Notes under the pieces: model-generated
The model's input: only the letters and a program-made list of their open reading frames with translations
What the model was told of the DNA's origin: nothing
The model's database searches: none
NCBI RefSeq assembly: GCF_016735615.1
Contig: NZ_JAERSF010000003.1
Span: forward strand, 682,001 to 746,000
Length of the DNA: 64,000 nucleotides
Direction: 5' to 3'
DNA from: Flavobacterium tagetis
GTDB taxonomy: Bacteria; Bacteroidota; Bacteroidia; Flavobacteriales; Flavobacteriaceae
Program-made: the position numbers and the translations under genes
In this document: positions 9,573 to 19,107 of the stretch, piece after piece
Position numbering within the stretch: the stretch's first letter is position 1
Layout of the letters: every line of letters starts with the position of its first letter

Positions 9573-10637
9573 TTACGGTACTGTTACAGGATTATTTCGA
9601 ACATAACTTCCGTCATCATACTTAATTTGGTATGGAGAATTAAAGAAAGTGCTTAGCAGATAATAATCTGTTGTGATGATTTGCGCGCCTGATTTTTTAG
9701 CAGCTTCAAAATGTGAATAATCGTTTTTACGAGCCTCTTTGGTATCTGAATCTGCACGGGTTCTTATTAGATAACCTTTTTTTACTAATTCTTCGATTTG
9801 TGGATCTTCGGAGTTATTTCTAAACAAAGCTGCGGCTTCGGGTTTTCCAGGTTCGGCATTAATAAAAACGGCGCGTCCATTAAGGGACGGATGATTCAAT
9901 GCGTACAAATCTCTTTTTGCGCCGTTGTTATCTAATAAGAATAAAAATCGTCCTTTAGCTTCTTTTAAAGTTGGCCAATTGTTATTTAAAACTGCTTCTT
10001 CGAGAGTTTTATATTTTCCGCGAACCATATCTGGCGTAATCAGTTTGTCTTTTCCCATTTCTTTACGAATCACTTTGTCCATTTCGTCAAAAACGGTTGC
10101 TGTAAAATCTTCTGGTTTTGTTCCGAAGAAATTGGCATCGCCATCTTTTGGTTCTAAAGTGATGAAAATAGGAACGTGATTTGGATTAGCATCTGACCAT
10201 TTTTTTAATTCTTGAAGACAGATTTCGAAAGTATAGCAAGAAGTCCTAAAATCAATATCTGGCATATGAAAAACCTTAAAACCTGGTTTTTTCATTAATC
10301 CGTTTGGATCGTAAGCTTCTTCAGATTTTGCAATATCCAAACCTTTCGGGTGGGCATATTTTCCGCCTTTCGCGTCAGCAAAAATGTCAATTTCGAGATT
10401 GCGTAAGCCTTTGTTTAATTGATCTGTAATGCTAATATGAGTGTATTGCAAGCCTTTAAGAGAACGAGTGGTATCTCTAGCTTGAATAAGATTATATAAA
10501 TCAGTTTCGATCGCGTGACGATAGCTGTTATGCGATCCGATAACCTGAATTTGGTTAATTTTCAGATTGTCGTTTTGCATTTGAGCACTTAAATTTAAAG
10601 TGCTGGCAAATAATAAAGTGAACAAGAATGGTTTCAT
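9573..10637 (-). CDS. Secreted Ca2+-dependent PI-PLC-like phosphodiesterase
   Basis: A 354-residue exported protein with a signal peptide (about 1-19, NLSAQ). It resembles the bacterial calcium-dependent phosphoinositide-specific phospholipase C family. The first catalytic histidine sits in IGSHNSYRHA (His36), acidic calcium ligands in NLEIDIFADA (Glu82, Asp84) and the second histidine in FKVFHMPDIDF (His124); FITLEPKDGD carries a further acidic ligand. The TIM-barrel length fits. The family cleaves inositol phospholipids or related phosphodiesters outside the inner membrane. It is divergent from the ECF sigma factor gene (262-bp gap) and convergent with a metallophosphoesterase. The true substrate is unknown. 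Confidence 0.8.
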   Translation of the reverse strand: MKPFLFTLLFASTLNLSAQMQNDNLKINQIQVIGSHNSYRHAIETDLYNLIQARDTTRSLKGLQYTHISITDQLNKGLRNLEIDIFADAKGGKYAHPKGLDIAKSEEAYDPNGLMKKPGFKVFHMPDIDFRTSCYTFEICLQELKKWSDANPNHVPIFITLEPKDGDANFFGTKPEDFTATVFDEMDKVIRKEMGKDKLITPDMVRGKYKTLEEAVLNNNWPTLKEAKGRFLFLLDNNGAKRDLYALNHPSLNGRAVFINAEPGKPEAAALFRNNSEDPQIEELVKKGYLIRTRADSDTKEARKNDYSHFEAAKKSGAQIITTDYYLLSTFFNSPYQIKYDDGSYVRNNPVTVP

Positions 10638-10899
10638 AATTCTAAAATGTAATTAATGTTTGACTGGGACGCATCAAAAGAAAATTCCATTTTTTGAAAG
10701 TGACTAAATTAAATGTCATGCTCGATTTTGATGTTAGTTTAATAAAAAGAAATCGCAAAGGCATTTCTATTTTTACTTGAAAAAAGTAGTATTTCTACAT
10801 CAAATGTGTTTGTTTTTTAATTTAAAGATAACATTGACACAAGAAACTTTGGCTTTTCATTTTATTATTTTACGATATTAAAAAGCCTCTAATTGCCAT

Positions 10900-11424
10900 A
10901 TGAATAAACCTGAAATTTTTGAACAAACGTATAATCAATATTGGAAAAAGCTCAACGCGTTTTCTTATACGATGACTCAGGACAAAGACTTGGCGCAGAA
11001 CATTGTTCAGGATGTTTTTGTGGATTTATGGGAAAGAAAAGAAGAACTGAGTATTAATGCGATTGAACCTTTTTTGTTTCGCGCGGTTAAGAATCAGGTT
11101 TTCAAACATTACCAGAACAATCGTTTTGATAAGACGATTTTAGAAGAAAAATTCGAAGACTACATTATTGACAATTTTTCGACTATAGAGCCAGAAGTGA
11201 TGGATTTGCTTTATGCTTTATTAGACAAACTTCCAGAAAAGAGAAAAGAAGTTTTGCTGATGTATAAATTTCAAGATATGACAATCGACCAGATTGCAGA
11301 CGAACTTGGAATTTCTAAACAAACCGTAAAAAATCAGATTTCATCAGCGGTGAAGCAACTTCGTGAAGGCTTAAAAGACTTGGCTTGGCTGGCTCCTTTC
11401 ATTATTTTCAATCAAAAATTTTAA
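10900..11424 (+). CDS. ECF RNA polymerase sigma factor (FecI-like)
   Basis: A 174-residue sigma-70 family protein with region 2 (about 8-75, DLAQNIVQDVFVDLWERK) and region 4 (about 115-165, LPEKRKEVLLMYKFQDMTIDQIADELGISKQTVKNQI). It is followed in order by a FecR-type anti-sigma factor and a SusC protein with an STN signalling domain. This is the standard Bacteroidetes trans-envelope switch: substrate binding at the outer membrane releases the sigma factor to transcribe the susCD genes. The gap of 84 bp to the anti-sigma gene fits a shared transcript. Confidence 0.93.
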   Translation: MNKPEIFEQTYNQYWKKLNAFSYTMTQDKDLAQNIVQDVFVDLWERKEELSINAIEPFLFRAVKNQVFKHYQNNRFDKTILEEKFEDYIIDNFSTIEPEVMDLLYALLDKLPEKRKEVLLMYKFQDMTIDQIADELGISKQTVKNQISSAVKQLREGLKDLAWLAPFIIFNQKF

Positions 11425-11508
11425 GATAACTTTCGCTTGATGTTTTCATAATATTTGGCGATAGTACGATTTAGTGATTCTGGTACTTATTCATAACAAT
11501 AAGTATTT

Positions 11509-12432
11509 ATGATAAAAAGAATCAAACATAGTTTAGAATATCTGCTGGATAAAAGTTCGCGAGGAAAAACTTCATCGGCAGAAGAAAATTTATTACATGA
11601 TTTTGCTTTCAGCGAATATCAAAAATCAGAATGGGATAGCGATTTTATGGGAAACCCTGAAATCGAATCTCAAAATATGTATGATGAAATCCAGTTAAGA
11701 ATTGGAAAGAAGAGAGCTTTCCGTCCTTACTTAAAATATATAGCTGCTGCCAGCATTCTTTTTCTGCTTGGTTTAGGATTTTTCTTGAGACCAAATGTTT
11801 TAAACCAAAAACAAATCACATTTAAAACGTCATCGATTCCCAAATCTATCCAATTAAGTGACGGTTCGAAAATTTATCTGGCAGCAAACTCATCATTTCA
11901 GTATCCTGAAAAATTTAACGGCGATCAAAGAACGGTTTCTTTACTAAAAGGAAACGCTTTTTTTGAAGTTGCCAAAGACAAAGAGCATCCGTTTATTATT
12001 CATTCTGGCGAAATAAAAACCAGAGTTGTAGGAACTTCATTCCACATTCAATTATCAAAATTAAACTGTAAGGTAATTGTCGTAACCGGAAAAGTAAATG
12101 TTTCTGGAAAAGGGCAGAGTGTCGATTTAGTGCCAAATCAGGAAGCTTTATTCGAATCTCAAAAGTTAACCAAACAAATGGCTGATAAAGCTTTTTTGGT
12201 GAATTGGTATAATGAAGATGTAACGCTACAGCAAACTACTTTAAAACAAGTAATCACCATTTTACAATATAAATACGGAGTTTCATTTGAATATAATAAT
12301 AAACACGTATTAGCAACGCCGTTAACGGTATTCATCAAGAAGGACGCGACATTAGAAAATGTTTTGGAACAAATAAATTATATCACAAACCTAAAATTCA
12401 AAGTTTATGGCGAAATAGTAAAAGTGGATTAA
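11509..12432 (+). CDS. FecR-family anti-sigma factor
   Basis: A 307-residue single-pass inner-membrane protein. A short cytoplasmic part is followed by one transmembrane helix (about 82-97, AASILFLLGLGF), a periplasmic FecR domain (about 110-205, with the SDGSKIYLAANSSF motif) and a C-terminal domain of the DUF4974/STN-like type (about 235-305, LENVLEQINYITNLKFKV). It should bind the preceding ECF sigma factor and receive the signal from the STN domain of the following SusC protein. It lies 69 bp before that gene. Confidence 0.93.
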   Translation: MIKRIKHSLEYLLDKSSRGKTSSAEENLLHDFAFSEYQKSEWDSDFMGNPEIESQNMYDEIQLRIGKKRAFRPYLKYIAAASILFLLGLGFFLRPNVLNQKQITFKTSSIPKSIQLSDGSKIYLAANSSFQYPEKFNGDQRTVSLLKGNAFFEVAKDKEHPFIIHSGEIKTRVVGTSFHIQLSKLNCKVIVVTGKVNVSGKGQSVDLVPNQEALFESQKLTKQMADKAFLVNWYNEDVTLQQTTLKQVITILQYKYGVSFEYNNKHVLATPLTVFIKKDATLENVLEQINYITNLKFKVYGEIVKVD

Positions 12433-12501
12433 AAACAAAAAAGCAGTTGCGGGAACAACTGCCATTAATAATTAAGCATCGTAAAAACAATTACTTAAAT
12501 C

Positions 12502-15500
12502 ATGTATTTTAAACCTTCTTATTTAAATCTAAAGAGTTTTGTCTTTTTAGTTCTAGCTTTACTTGCCTTTCAGAGCGGTTATAGTAAAACTTTATTAAAA
12601 GAGTCAAAAGTAGCAAATAAAATAGAAAAAGCTACCCTTGTTTCTATTTTTTCAAAATTAACACAGCAGACCGATTACAAATTCAGCTACGGACAAGCTG
12701 TAATTGCCGATAATACAGCTTATGCAGTAAATTATAGCAATGAGTCTATTACGGCAATTTTGAATGATCTTTCTAAAAAAGCCGATTTCAATTATAACAT
12801 TAATGGGAAATTAATTTTAATTCAAAAAACGGCTGCGCCAAAAACAGTAAATACTAAAGCTGTTGACAGAATTAAAGTAAAAGGAAAAGTGGTTGACGAA
12901 AATAAATTGCCTATTCCTGGAGCAACAATTACAGAAACAAGTTCATCAAATTCAACGGTAACTAATTTCGATGGAGAATTTGAAATTACAGTTGGAGAAG
13001 GAAAAACGATTGACATTTCTTATATGGGCTATAAAACTAAAACAGTTGCCGTACAAACTGGTTTTATGACTATTCAATTGGATCCAAATACAGCGGAATT
13101 AAATGAAGTTTTGGTTGTAGGTTACGGAAAACAATCTAAAAAAGATGTTACTGGTGCGGTTACGCAATTGGAAGCAGGAAACTTTAAACAAGGTGTAAAC
13201 GTTTCTGTAGATAATTTAATGCAAGGAAAAGTAGCAGGTGTTCGTGTTGTAAATACAAGCGGTGAGCCAGGAGCGGGAGTAAATGTAACCATTCGTGGAG
13301 TTGGATCTATCAGAAGCGGAAGTACGCCTTTGTTCGTTGTAGATGGTGTGCCTTTGTCTAATGACGATGTGAGTCCATCGGGAAGTAATGTTGGTTTTGG
13401 AACTTCTTCGGCTAAAAATCCGTTGAACTTTTTGAATACAAGCGATATCGAATCGATTACGGTTTTGAAAGATGCATCGGCTTCTGCGATTTATGGAGCG
13501 AGAGGATCTAACGGAGTGGTTTTAGTAACTACTAAAAAAGGTTCTAAAGGTGAAGGTACATTAACTTTTGATACTTATACAGGAGTTGCAACTGTGGCTA
13601 ACAAACTTGATGTTTTAAGCGCTGGAGAATACAGAAATGCAATTAAAGACAAAGCATTTGATCACGGTGGAAATACAGATTGGCAAGATGTAATTTACAG
13701 AACAGCTATTACGACAAACAATTCGCTGTCTTTTTCTAAACAGACAGAATCTGGAAATTATTATGCTTCGATAGCTCAAATGGATCAGGAAGGAGTTGTT
13801 CGCAACAGTAATTTTAAACGTCTTTCTGGAAGAATTAATGCAGCTGAATCATTTTTGGATAACAAACGTTTGAAAGTAAAAATGAATCTTACGGCAAGTG
13901 AAACTAAAGATGACGGAGTTCCAACAAGTGATGACGGTGGTTCAAACGGACAATTGATTGTGCATACTTTAATGGCAAATCCAACGCGTTCTGTTTTTGA
14001 TGCCAATGGAAATTATACCAATTTCAATATGAATGCGCATTACAATCCTGCCTATTTGTTGAGCATTTACCAAGATCAAACTAGAACATTAAGAGTTTTA
14101 GGAAACCTAGAAGCTTCTCTTAGAATTATTGACGGATTAGAGTATAAATTAAACATTGGTGTCGATCGTTCGATGGCGGAAAGAAATACGACGATTTTTC
14201 CAAACTTAACAGATTTGAATCCAAAAGGGAAATATGTTCAGAATAATTTAGATTCTAAAAACTCTTTGGTTGAGCATTATTTGACTTACAATTTAAATTT
14301 AAATAAACATAAAATTGAAGCTTTAGGCGGTTTCTCATACCAAAAATTTGAAAGATCAGGAACAAGTTTCAGCATTGACGGAATTTCAAACCAAGGTGAA
14401 GGTGTTCCTCCATCAATTAATCCTGGTTTCAAAGGAACACAATCTGGAACAACAGGTTATGCGCAGGAAAATGAATTGCAATCTTATTTTGGAAGGTTAA
14501 ATTATAGTTTCGATAATAAATATCTTTTAACAGCTTCTATGAGAGGTGATGGTTCTACTCGTTTTGGTAAAAACAACAAATACGGTTATTTCCCATCATT
14601 TGCTTTAGGATGGAATATTGCTAATGAAAGTTTCTTAAAAGATTCTTCGATATTAAACAATTTAAAACTTAGAGCAAGCTGGGGACAGACAGGAAACCAA
14701 GAAGTTGAAAATAAAATTACGCAAGCAAGTTATTCTTTGTCTGGAGCTGATGGATATTATTTATACGACGATTTAAATCTTGTGAACGGAGTTTCGGTAA
14801 ACAGAACGCCAAATCCTGATTTGAAATGGGAAGTTGTAACGCAATACAACGTTGGTTTAGATTTCAATTTATGGAATGATAAATTGTACGGAACATTAGA
14901 CTATTTCAATAAAACTACTACGGATGCGATTTTGAATGTTCCTTCTCAAGCTTTGAGCCCAACGACTACAATTTGGACAAATATTGACGGTAAAATCATC
15001 AATAAAGGTATTGAGTTTATGCTAGGGTCAAAAATTGTCGACACGAAGAATTTCTCTTGGAATATTGACATGAACGGAGCAACATTGAATAATAAAATTG
15101 AAGATCTTCCAGTTTCAGAAATCTTGACAGGAACAATTTCTGGTCCTGGTCAATCTGGAGTAAATGCAAATATCTACAAAAGCGGTTATGCAGCAGGATC
15201 ATTCTATTTGTTAGAACATATTGGTTTTGATGCAAACGGAGGAAATATCTTTAAAGATCAAAATGGAGATGGGGTAATTGATAATAGTGACAGAATTATT
15301 ATTGAAGGAGCTTTACCAACTTTCTACTACGGATTTAATAGTGATATGAGATACAAAAACTTTGCGTTCTCATTTTCTATCATCGGGCAAACAGGAGGTT
15401 ATTTGTTGAATAACACAGGATTAAATGCATTAAATATCAACAACCTTGCATCAGACCGTAACGTAGCAACAGGTTATTATGAGTCTGGAGCAAATGCAGC

Positions 15501-15783
15501 AAACTCACCAATCTTGTCGACTTTATTCTTAGAGAAATCAGATTTCATCCGATTGAATACTGCTCGTATTGGTTACAACTTCGATTTGAAAGGATTAAAC
15601 TGGATCAACGGATTAACGCTTTATGTAACAGGTCAGAACTTAATTACGATTACCAATTATACAGGTTACGATCCGTTAATCAACAGTCCGAAATCTAACG
15701 GAGGAAATCAATCTATCGGTATCGATTATGCAAGTTATCCAACTTCTAGAACATTCAGTTTTGGAGCAACTTTAAAACTATAA
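12502..15783 (+). CDS. SusC/RagA-like TonB-dependent transducer with STN domain
   Basis: A 1093-residue outer-membrane protein. The signal peptide (about 1-29) is followed by an STN signalling domain (about 40-112), a carboxypeptidase-D-regulatory-like domain (about 123-200, KVKGKVVDENKLPIPGATI), a plug (about 210-335, with LNEVLVVGYGKQSKKDVTGA and LKDASASAIYGARGSNGV) and a 22-stranded barrel ending in aromatic SFGATLKL. The STN domain marks it as a transducer that signals to the FecR protein encoded upstream. SusC barrels import glycans, peptides or other large nutrients together with a SusD lid, encoded 5 bp downstream. The substrate is not readable from sequence; neighbours suggest a phosphorylated or inositol-linked compound. 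Confidence 0.95.
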   Translation: MYFKPSYLNLKSFVFLVLALLAFQSGYSKTLLKESKVANKIEKATLVSIFSKLTQQTDYKFSYGQAVIADNTAYAVNYSNESITAILNDLSKKADFNYNINGKLILIQKTAAPKTVNTKAVDRIKVKGKVVDENKLPIPGATITETSSSNSTVTNFDGEFEITVGEGKTIDISYMGYKTKTVAVQTGFMTIQLDPNTAELNEVLVVGYGKQSKKDVTGAVTQLEAGNFKQGVNVSVDNLMQGKVAGVRVVNTSGEPGAGVNVTIRGVGSIRSGSTPLFVVDGVPLSNDDVSPSGSNVGFGTSSAKNPLNFLNTSDIESITVLKDASASAIYGARGSNGVVLVTTKKGSKGEGTLTFDTYTGVATVANKLDVLSAGEYRNAIKDKAFDHGGNTDWQDVIYRTAITTNNSLSFSKQTESGNYYASIAQMDQEGVVRNSNFKRLSGRINAAESFLDNKRLKVKMNLTASETKDDGVPTSDDGGSNGQLIVHTLMANPTRSVFDANGNYTNFNMNAHYNPAYLLSIYQDQTRTLRVLGNLEASLRIIDGLEYKLNIGVDRSMAERNTTIFPNLTDLNPKGKYVQNNLDSKNSLVEHYLTYNLNLNKHKIEALGGFSYQKFERSGTSFSIDGISNQGEGVPPSINPGFKGTQSGTTGYAQENELQSYFGRLNYSFDNKYLLTASMRGDGSTRFGKNNKYGYFPSFALGWNIANESFLKDSSILNNLKLRASWGQTGNQEVENKITQASYSLSGADGYYLYDDLNLVNGVSVNRTPNPDLKWEVVTQYNVGLDFNLWNDKLYGTLDYFNKTTTDAILNVPSQALSPTTTIWTNIDGKIINKGIEFMLGSKIVDTKNFSWNIDMNGATLNNKIEDLPVSEILTGTISGPGQSGVNANIYKSGYAAGSFYLLEHIGFDANGGNIFKDQNGDGVIDNSDRIIIEGALPTFYYGFNSDMRYKNFAFSFSIIGQTGGYLLNNTGLNALNINNLASDRNVATGYYESGANAANSPILSTLFLEKSDFIRLNTARIGYNFDLKGLNWINGLTLYVTGQNLITITNYTGYDPLINSPKSNGGNQSIGIDYASYPTSRTFSFGATLKL

Positions 15784-15788
15784 TTATT

Positions 15789-17558
15789 ATGAAGACAAAT
15801 ACAATTTTTAATATTAAAACATTAGCAATATTTTCTTTTATATGGCTTTTTGCAAGCTGTACAAACCTTGACGAAGTTGTGCTGGATGAGGTTTTAGGAG
15901 AAGATGCTTCAAATCCAGCAGGAGCTTTGGCAGCAGCTTATGATCGTTTAGGAGACGGAACTTTTGTAGATCACGGCGGTATTTTTTCTTTACAGGAATA
16001 CACGACCGATGAGGCAATTTTACCAACTCGAGGAAGTGACTGGGGAGACGGAGGAAAATGGAGAGATATGCACGAGTTTACATGGAAATCTGATAATGCT
16101 GTTGTAGTGGACAACTGGAATAAATTGACAAACGGAATTACGCGTTCGTTAACTGCAATCCAGTCAGTTGAAGAAAGTTCAATTCCAGAGAAGAAATTGT
16201 TTTTAGCGGAAGCAAAAGGACTTTTAGCATATTATTTATACACGACATTAGATTTGTACGGACAAGCGCCTTACAGAGATCCGATGAACCCAAATGCGCC
16301 TTTGCAGATTTTAAAAGCCGATACGCAAATTGATCAATTAATTAAAGATGTTGAAGCTTTACTGCCAGATTTAGCAGAAATGGGAACACAGCAAACGCAC
16401 CACGGAAGATTTACAAAAGAAGCGGCTTACGGATTTCTAGCAACTATGTACTTGAACCGTGCTGTTTTTAAAGACCGTTTTAATGCGTCTTCAAACTTCA
16501 ATTTTAATGAGGCTGCCGCAACTGGTACAGGAACAGATATGGATCGTGTAATTTATTATACTTCATTGCTGATCAATTCTGGTAAATATTCTTTAGAAAG
16601 TGATTATTTCAAAAACTTCGCAAGAGATAATGATAAAGGGAAAGAATTGATTTTTGCAATTTCTCAAAAGATCGATTACATCAGAAATGGTTCAAATAGT
16701 TTTGCTTATGTGTGTATGGAGCGTAACCAAAGAACATCTGCGGCAAATAGAGGAACAAATGCGGCTTGTACAACTCCTGAGTTTTTTGCAACATGGGACG
16801 GAAATCACGATGATCCAAGATTTCAACAGAAATACCAATATGGAGACGGAACTTGGTTTATGAATGACGGAACAGACGTAAGCATTCCAGCAACAGACAT
16901 TGTACCAAAAAGTGCTAATTTACCTTGGTTTCATTTTAACAGAGGAATTCAATACGGACCACAATATGGACCAGTATTATTGTCTTCTGGTTCATTAGAA
17001 ATGGTTAACGGACGGATTAAAGTTTCGCCATTAGTAATGGAAAAAAGTACTACAACAAAAATGGATTTTACGCCTTCTTTAACTTTCAAAAATCCAGCTC
17101 AGGCAGTTTTTGCTCAAAACGAGATTAATCAAGGTGCACGTATTTTTAAATATGAATTTGATCCAGAAGGAGGAAACGGAAACAGTAATGTTGATATTCC
17201 ATTATTTCGTTTAGGAGGAATTTACACGATGAGAGCCGAAGCATATTTCAGAAAAGGAAATACAGGTTTAGCGATGGAAGATTTAAACAAATTACGCACA
17301 AGCAGAAAAAGAGAATCTTTATACGGAAGCGTTGCAGGAAAAGCTTTGACTTCGATTGATCAGACTGTTTTATATAATGAAATTGGTTTCGAATTATATT
17401 GGGAATTATATAGAAGACCGCAAATGATCCGTTTCGGGAAATTTGATCTTCCAGGAACTGCAAAAGCAGCTTCAGAACCATACAGAAGAGTTTTCCCAAT
17501 TCCGCAGTCAACAATCGATGTAACTAAAGAATTTGAACAAAATCAAGGATACAATTAA
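15789..17558 (+). CDS. SusD/RagB-like nutrient-binding lipoprotein
   Basis: A 589-residue lipoprotein. The lipobox LFASC puts the lipidated cysteine at residue 24. The body has the TPR-like SusD fold with typical motifs: AKGLLAYYLYTTLDLYGQAPY in the helical core, FTKEAAYGFLATMYLNRA, and the C-terminal RLGGIYTMRAEAYFRKGN and RRPQMIRFGKFD. It forms the surface lid of the SusC barrel encoded 5 bp upstream. The pair lacks an adjacent set of glycoside hydrolases, so the usual polysaccharide reading does not apply directly. It ends before a strong intrinsic terminator. Confidence 0.95.
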   Translation: MKTNTIFNIKTLAIFSFIWLFASCTNLDEVVLDEVLGEDASNPAGALAAAYDRLGDGTFVDHGGIFSLQEYTTDEAILPTRGSDWGDGGKWRDMHEFTWKSDNAVVVDNWNKLTNGITRSLTAIQSVEESSIPEKKLFLAEAKGLLAYYLYTTLDLYGQAPYRDPMNPNAPLQILKADTQIDQLIKDVEALLPDLAEMGTQQTHHGRFTKEAAYGFLATMYLNRAVFKDRFNASSNFNFNEAAATGTGTDMDRVIYYTSLLINSGKYSLESDYFKNFARDNDKGKELIFAISQKIDYIRNGSNSFAYVCMERNQRTSAANRGTNAACTTPEFFATWDGNHDDPRFQQKYQYGDGTWFMNDGTDVSIPATDIVPKSANLPWFHFNRGIQYGPQYGPVLLSSGSLEMVNGRIKVSPLVMEKSTTTKMDFTPSLTFKNPAQAVFAQNEINQGARIFKYEFDPEGGNGNSNVDIPLFRLGGIYTMRAEAYFRKGNTGLAMEDLNKLRTSRKRESLYGSVAGKALTSIDQTVLYNEIGFELYWELYRRPQMIRFGKFDLPGTAKAASEPYRRVFPIPQSTIDVTKEFEQNQGYN

Positions 17559-17592
17559 GTTTGTGTGTTAGTTTATTTTTTATTTTTTTTTC

Positions 17593-17627
17593 AAAAAGCC
17601 TGTTTTCAAAAAAAGCAGGCTTTTTTT
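17593..17627 (+). terminator. Intrinsic terminator of the sigma/FecR/SusCD unit
   Basis: Arms AAAGCCTG (17595-17602) and CAGGCTTT (17616-17623) are flanked by A-runs before and T-runs after. It lies 34 bp after the susD-like stop codon. Confidence 0.88.
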
Positions 17628-17631
17628 CTTT

Positions 17632-17792
17632 AAGGTTCAGAGTTGCAAAGTGACAAAGGTTCAAAGGTTTTTTGGAATGACATTCTATGTAGAATCGTAG
17701 AGATGCACTGCAGTACATCTAACACAAAGAATTTCGCACAATCAAAGAAAACCTCTGTCTCTTTGAAACTTTGTCGCTTTGAGCCTTAAAAA
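17632..17792. repeat. Long imperfect inverted repeat with inner palindrome
   Basis: The 362-bp gap between the SusD gene and the gene at 17921 holds arms of about 40 bases: AAGGTTCAGAGTTGC... from 17632 pairs imperfectly with ...GTCGCTTTGAGCCTT ending near 17787. Between them lies a 20-bp near-palindrome at 17701-17720 (AGATGCACTG/CAGTACATCT). An element of the same type, also made from TTCAAAG and GTGACAAAG words, lies at 38503-38662. A TATATTTG at 17843-17850 fits the Flavobacterium -7 element for the next gene, but no well-placed -33 TTG was found. Confidence 0.6.
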
Positions 17793-17920
17793 AATATAAT
17801 AAACGAATAGTTAAATGTAAGTGTTATCTGATTGATATTGAGTATATTTGAGTGTGTATTGAACATTGATAAAATGTTTAAAATAAAACTTCATTAAATA
17901 ACTCAAAAAGTATAAAAATC

Positions 17921-18289
17921 ATGATACATCAAATCGATACTACAGATAATATTGTTGCCTTTAGAGCATTGGCAGAAGTAACAAAAGAAGATTTTTTGAC
18001 CACAGTAACTCCAGCCGTTGAACACTTGGTTAAACAAATCAATGAAATTAATTTTTTATTGGTGTTAGATACAGACATAAAAAATTTTACGCCCGGCGCT
18101 TGGCTAGAAGATGGCCTTTTGGGGCTTAAACATTTAGGAAAATGGAATAGGGCTGCAATTGTTACCGATACAGAAGAAATTATCTCTTTCACAAATGGAT
18201 TTAGTTACATTGTTCCAGGTGAGTTTCGTGGTTATAAAAAGATAGATTTTAATAAAGCATTAAATTGGGTAGAAGGAAATATTTCTTAA
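17921..18289 (+). CDS. SpoIIAA-like (STAS-fold) protein
   Basis: A 122-residue soluble protein matching the SpoIIAA-like/DUF3478 family in length and pattern: an N-terminal strand with IVAFRALAEVTKEDF, a central LLVLDTDIKNFTPGAWLEDGLLGLKH, and a KWNRAAIVTDTE strand before a C-terminal helix. The fold is that of anti-sigma-factor antagonists and lipid-binding STAS domains, but this family lacks the phosphorylated serine context and its role is unknown; members are common in marine and soil bacteria and often stress-induced. It is a single-gene unit ending at a bidirectional terminator. Confidence 0.8.
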   Translation: MIHQIDTTDNIVAFRALAEVTKEDFLTTVTPAVEHLVKQINEINFLLVLDTDIKNFTPGAWLEDGLLGLKHLGKWNRAAIVTDTEEIISFTNGFSYIVPGEFRGYKKIDFNKALNWVEGNIS

Positions 18290-18309
18290 ATCAATCTTCT
18301 CAAAATAAT

Positions 18310-18345
18310 AAAGAGCGCTTATTTTAAATAAGCGCTCTTTATTTA
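18310..18345. terminator. Bidirectional intrinsic terminator
   Basis: Perfect 15-bp arms at 18310-18324 and 18326-18340 (AAAGAGCGCTTATTT) are A/T-ended on both sides, so they can stop both the SpoIIAA-like gene (+) and the minus-strand operon ending at 18363. Confidence 0.88.
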
Positions 18346-18362
18346 TGATAGTTTATAAACGA

Positions 18363-18635
18363 TTAGTGATTGTATTCGATACCGCTGCTTGCCTGAGCAT
18401 CAATTTTTTCTTTAGATACTTGACTGTATTTTTTATAACAAGCAGAAGCTAGAATAGGTAATGCTACACTTCCTACAACTGCACTTGCTTTTGGATGCCC
18501 TGTTTTCTTCAAAACTGCCGATGCTAAAAGAGCACCAACGCCAACACATACCATTTGTTTTACTGACAGATTTAATGGTTTACTTTCAGGTTTAATTCCG
18601 TGTAATAATGGGTCTATAAAATTCAAATTCTCCAT
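18363..18635 (-). CDS. Small hypothetical membrane protein, glycine/alanine-rich
   Basis: A 90-residue protein with two likely membrane-associated stretches, VCVGVGALLASAVLK and ASAVVGSVALPILASACY, joined by a short KKTGHPK turn. The small-residue spacing suggests a helical hairpin of glycine-zipper type. The rest is polar. I do not recognise a named family. It is last in a probable three-gene minus-strand operon with the genes at 18674 and 19108 (gaps of 38 and 35 bp). Nothing in the context gives a firm function; small proteins of this kind in Flavobacteria are often stress-responsive. Confidence 0.6.
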   Translation of the reverse strand: MENLNFIDPLLHGIKPESKPLNLSVKQMVCVGVGALLASAVLKKTGHPKASAVVGSVALPILASACYKKYSQVSKEKIDAQASSGIEYNH

Positions 18636-18673
18636 AATGCCAATTAATTTTAATTATACTTATTGTTATTTTT

Positions 18674-19072
18674 TTAATTTTTACTGTTTTCAGTGTCAGT
18701 TTCACTTTCAATTTTCTCAATTTCGACCTTTTCCTTTTTTATAGCTTGACGCAATAGAGCAAAAAGACTCATATAAACATTTGCCATAAAAACCAGAGAA
18801 AACCCTGCCAAAATATAACCTCTCCAATCATTTAACAAAAGTTTATAATCGCAGATAATCAGAAAGGCAATTGTAACGTAGTGACTAAAACAATATTCAC
18901 AAGTAAGGAGATAGAAGAACTTTCTTGACAGTATGTATCTGTCATTTTTAGAATGTCTGACACACCATTCATGCGGTTCTCTAAAAATCTCTTCATGAGT
19001 GACAGTCCAACTGATACAGGCAATCGGAATTGCTAGTACAAAAAGCCAGACAATTTGAGTTGCTAAAGTCAT
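18674..19072 (-). CDS. Hypothetical multipass membrane protein with CEYC motif
   Basis: A 132-residue protein with about three transmembrane helices: an N-terminal VWLFVLAIPIACISWTV, a middle HYVTIAFLIICDY, and YILAGFSLVFMANVYMSLFALL, followed by a charged tail KKEKVEIEKIESETDTE. Between helices one and two it has LTCEYCFSHY, a CxxC-type pair close to the membrane. The pattern recalls small DUF1360-like membrane proteins with cysteine pairs, but I am not sure of the family. It is the middle gene of a probable three-gene operon. Confidence 0.6.
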   Translation of the reverse strand: MTLATQIVWLFVLAIPIACISWTVTHEEIFREPHEWCVRHSKNDRYILSRKFFYLLTCEYCFSHYVTIAFLIICDYKLLLNDWRGYILAGFSLVFMANVYMSLFALLRQAIKKEKVEIEKIESETDTENSKN

Positions 19073-19107
19073 ATTACTTAATGCTTTACAATTTACAATA
19101 ATTTTTG

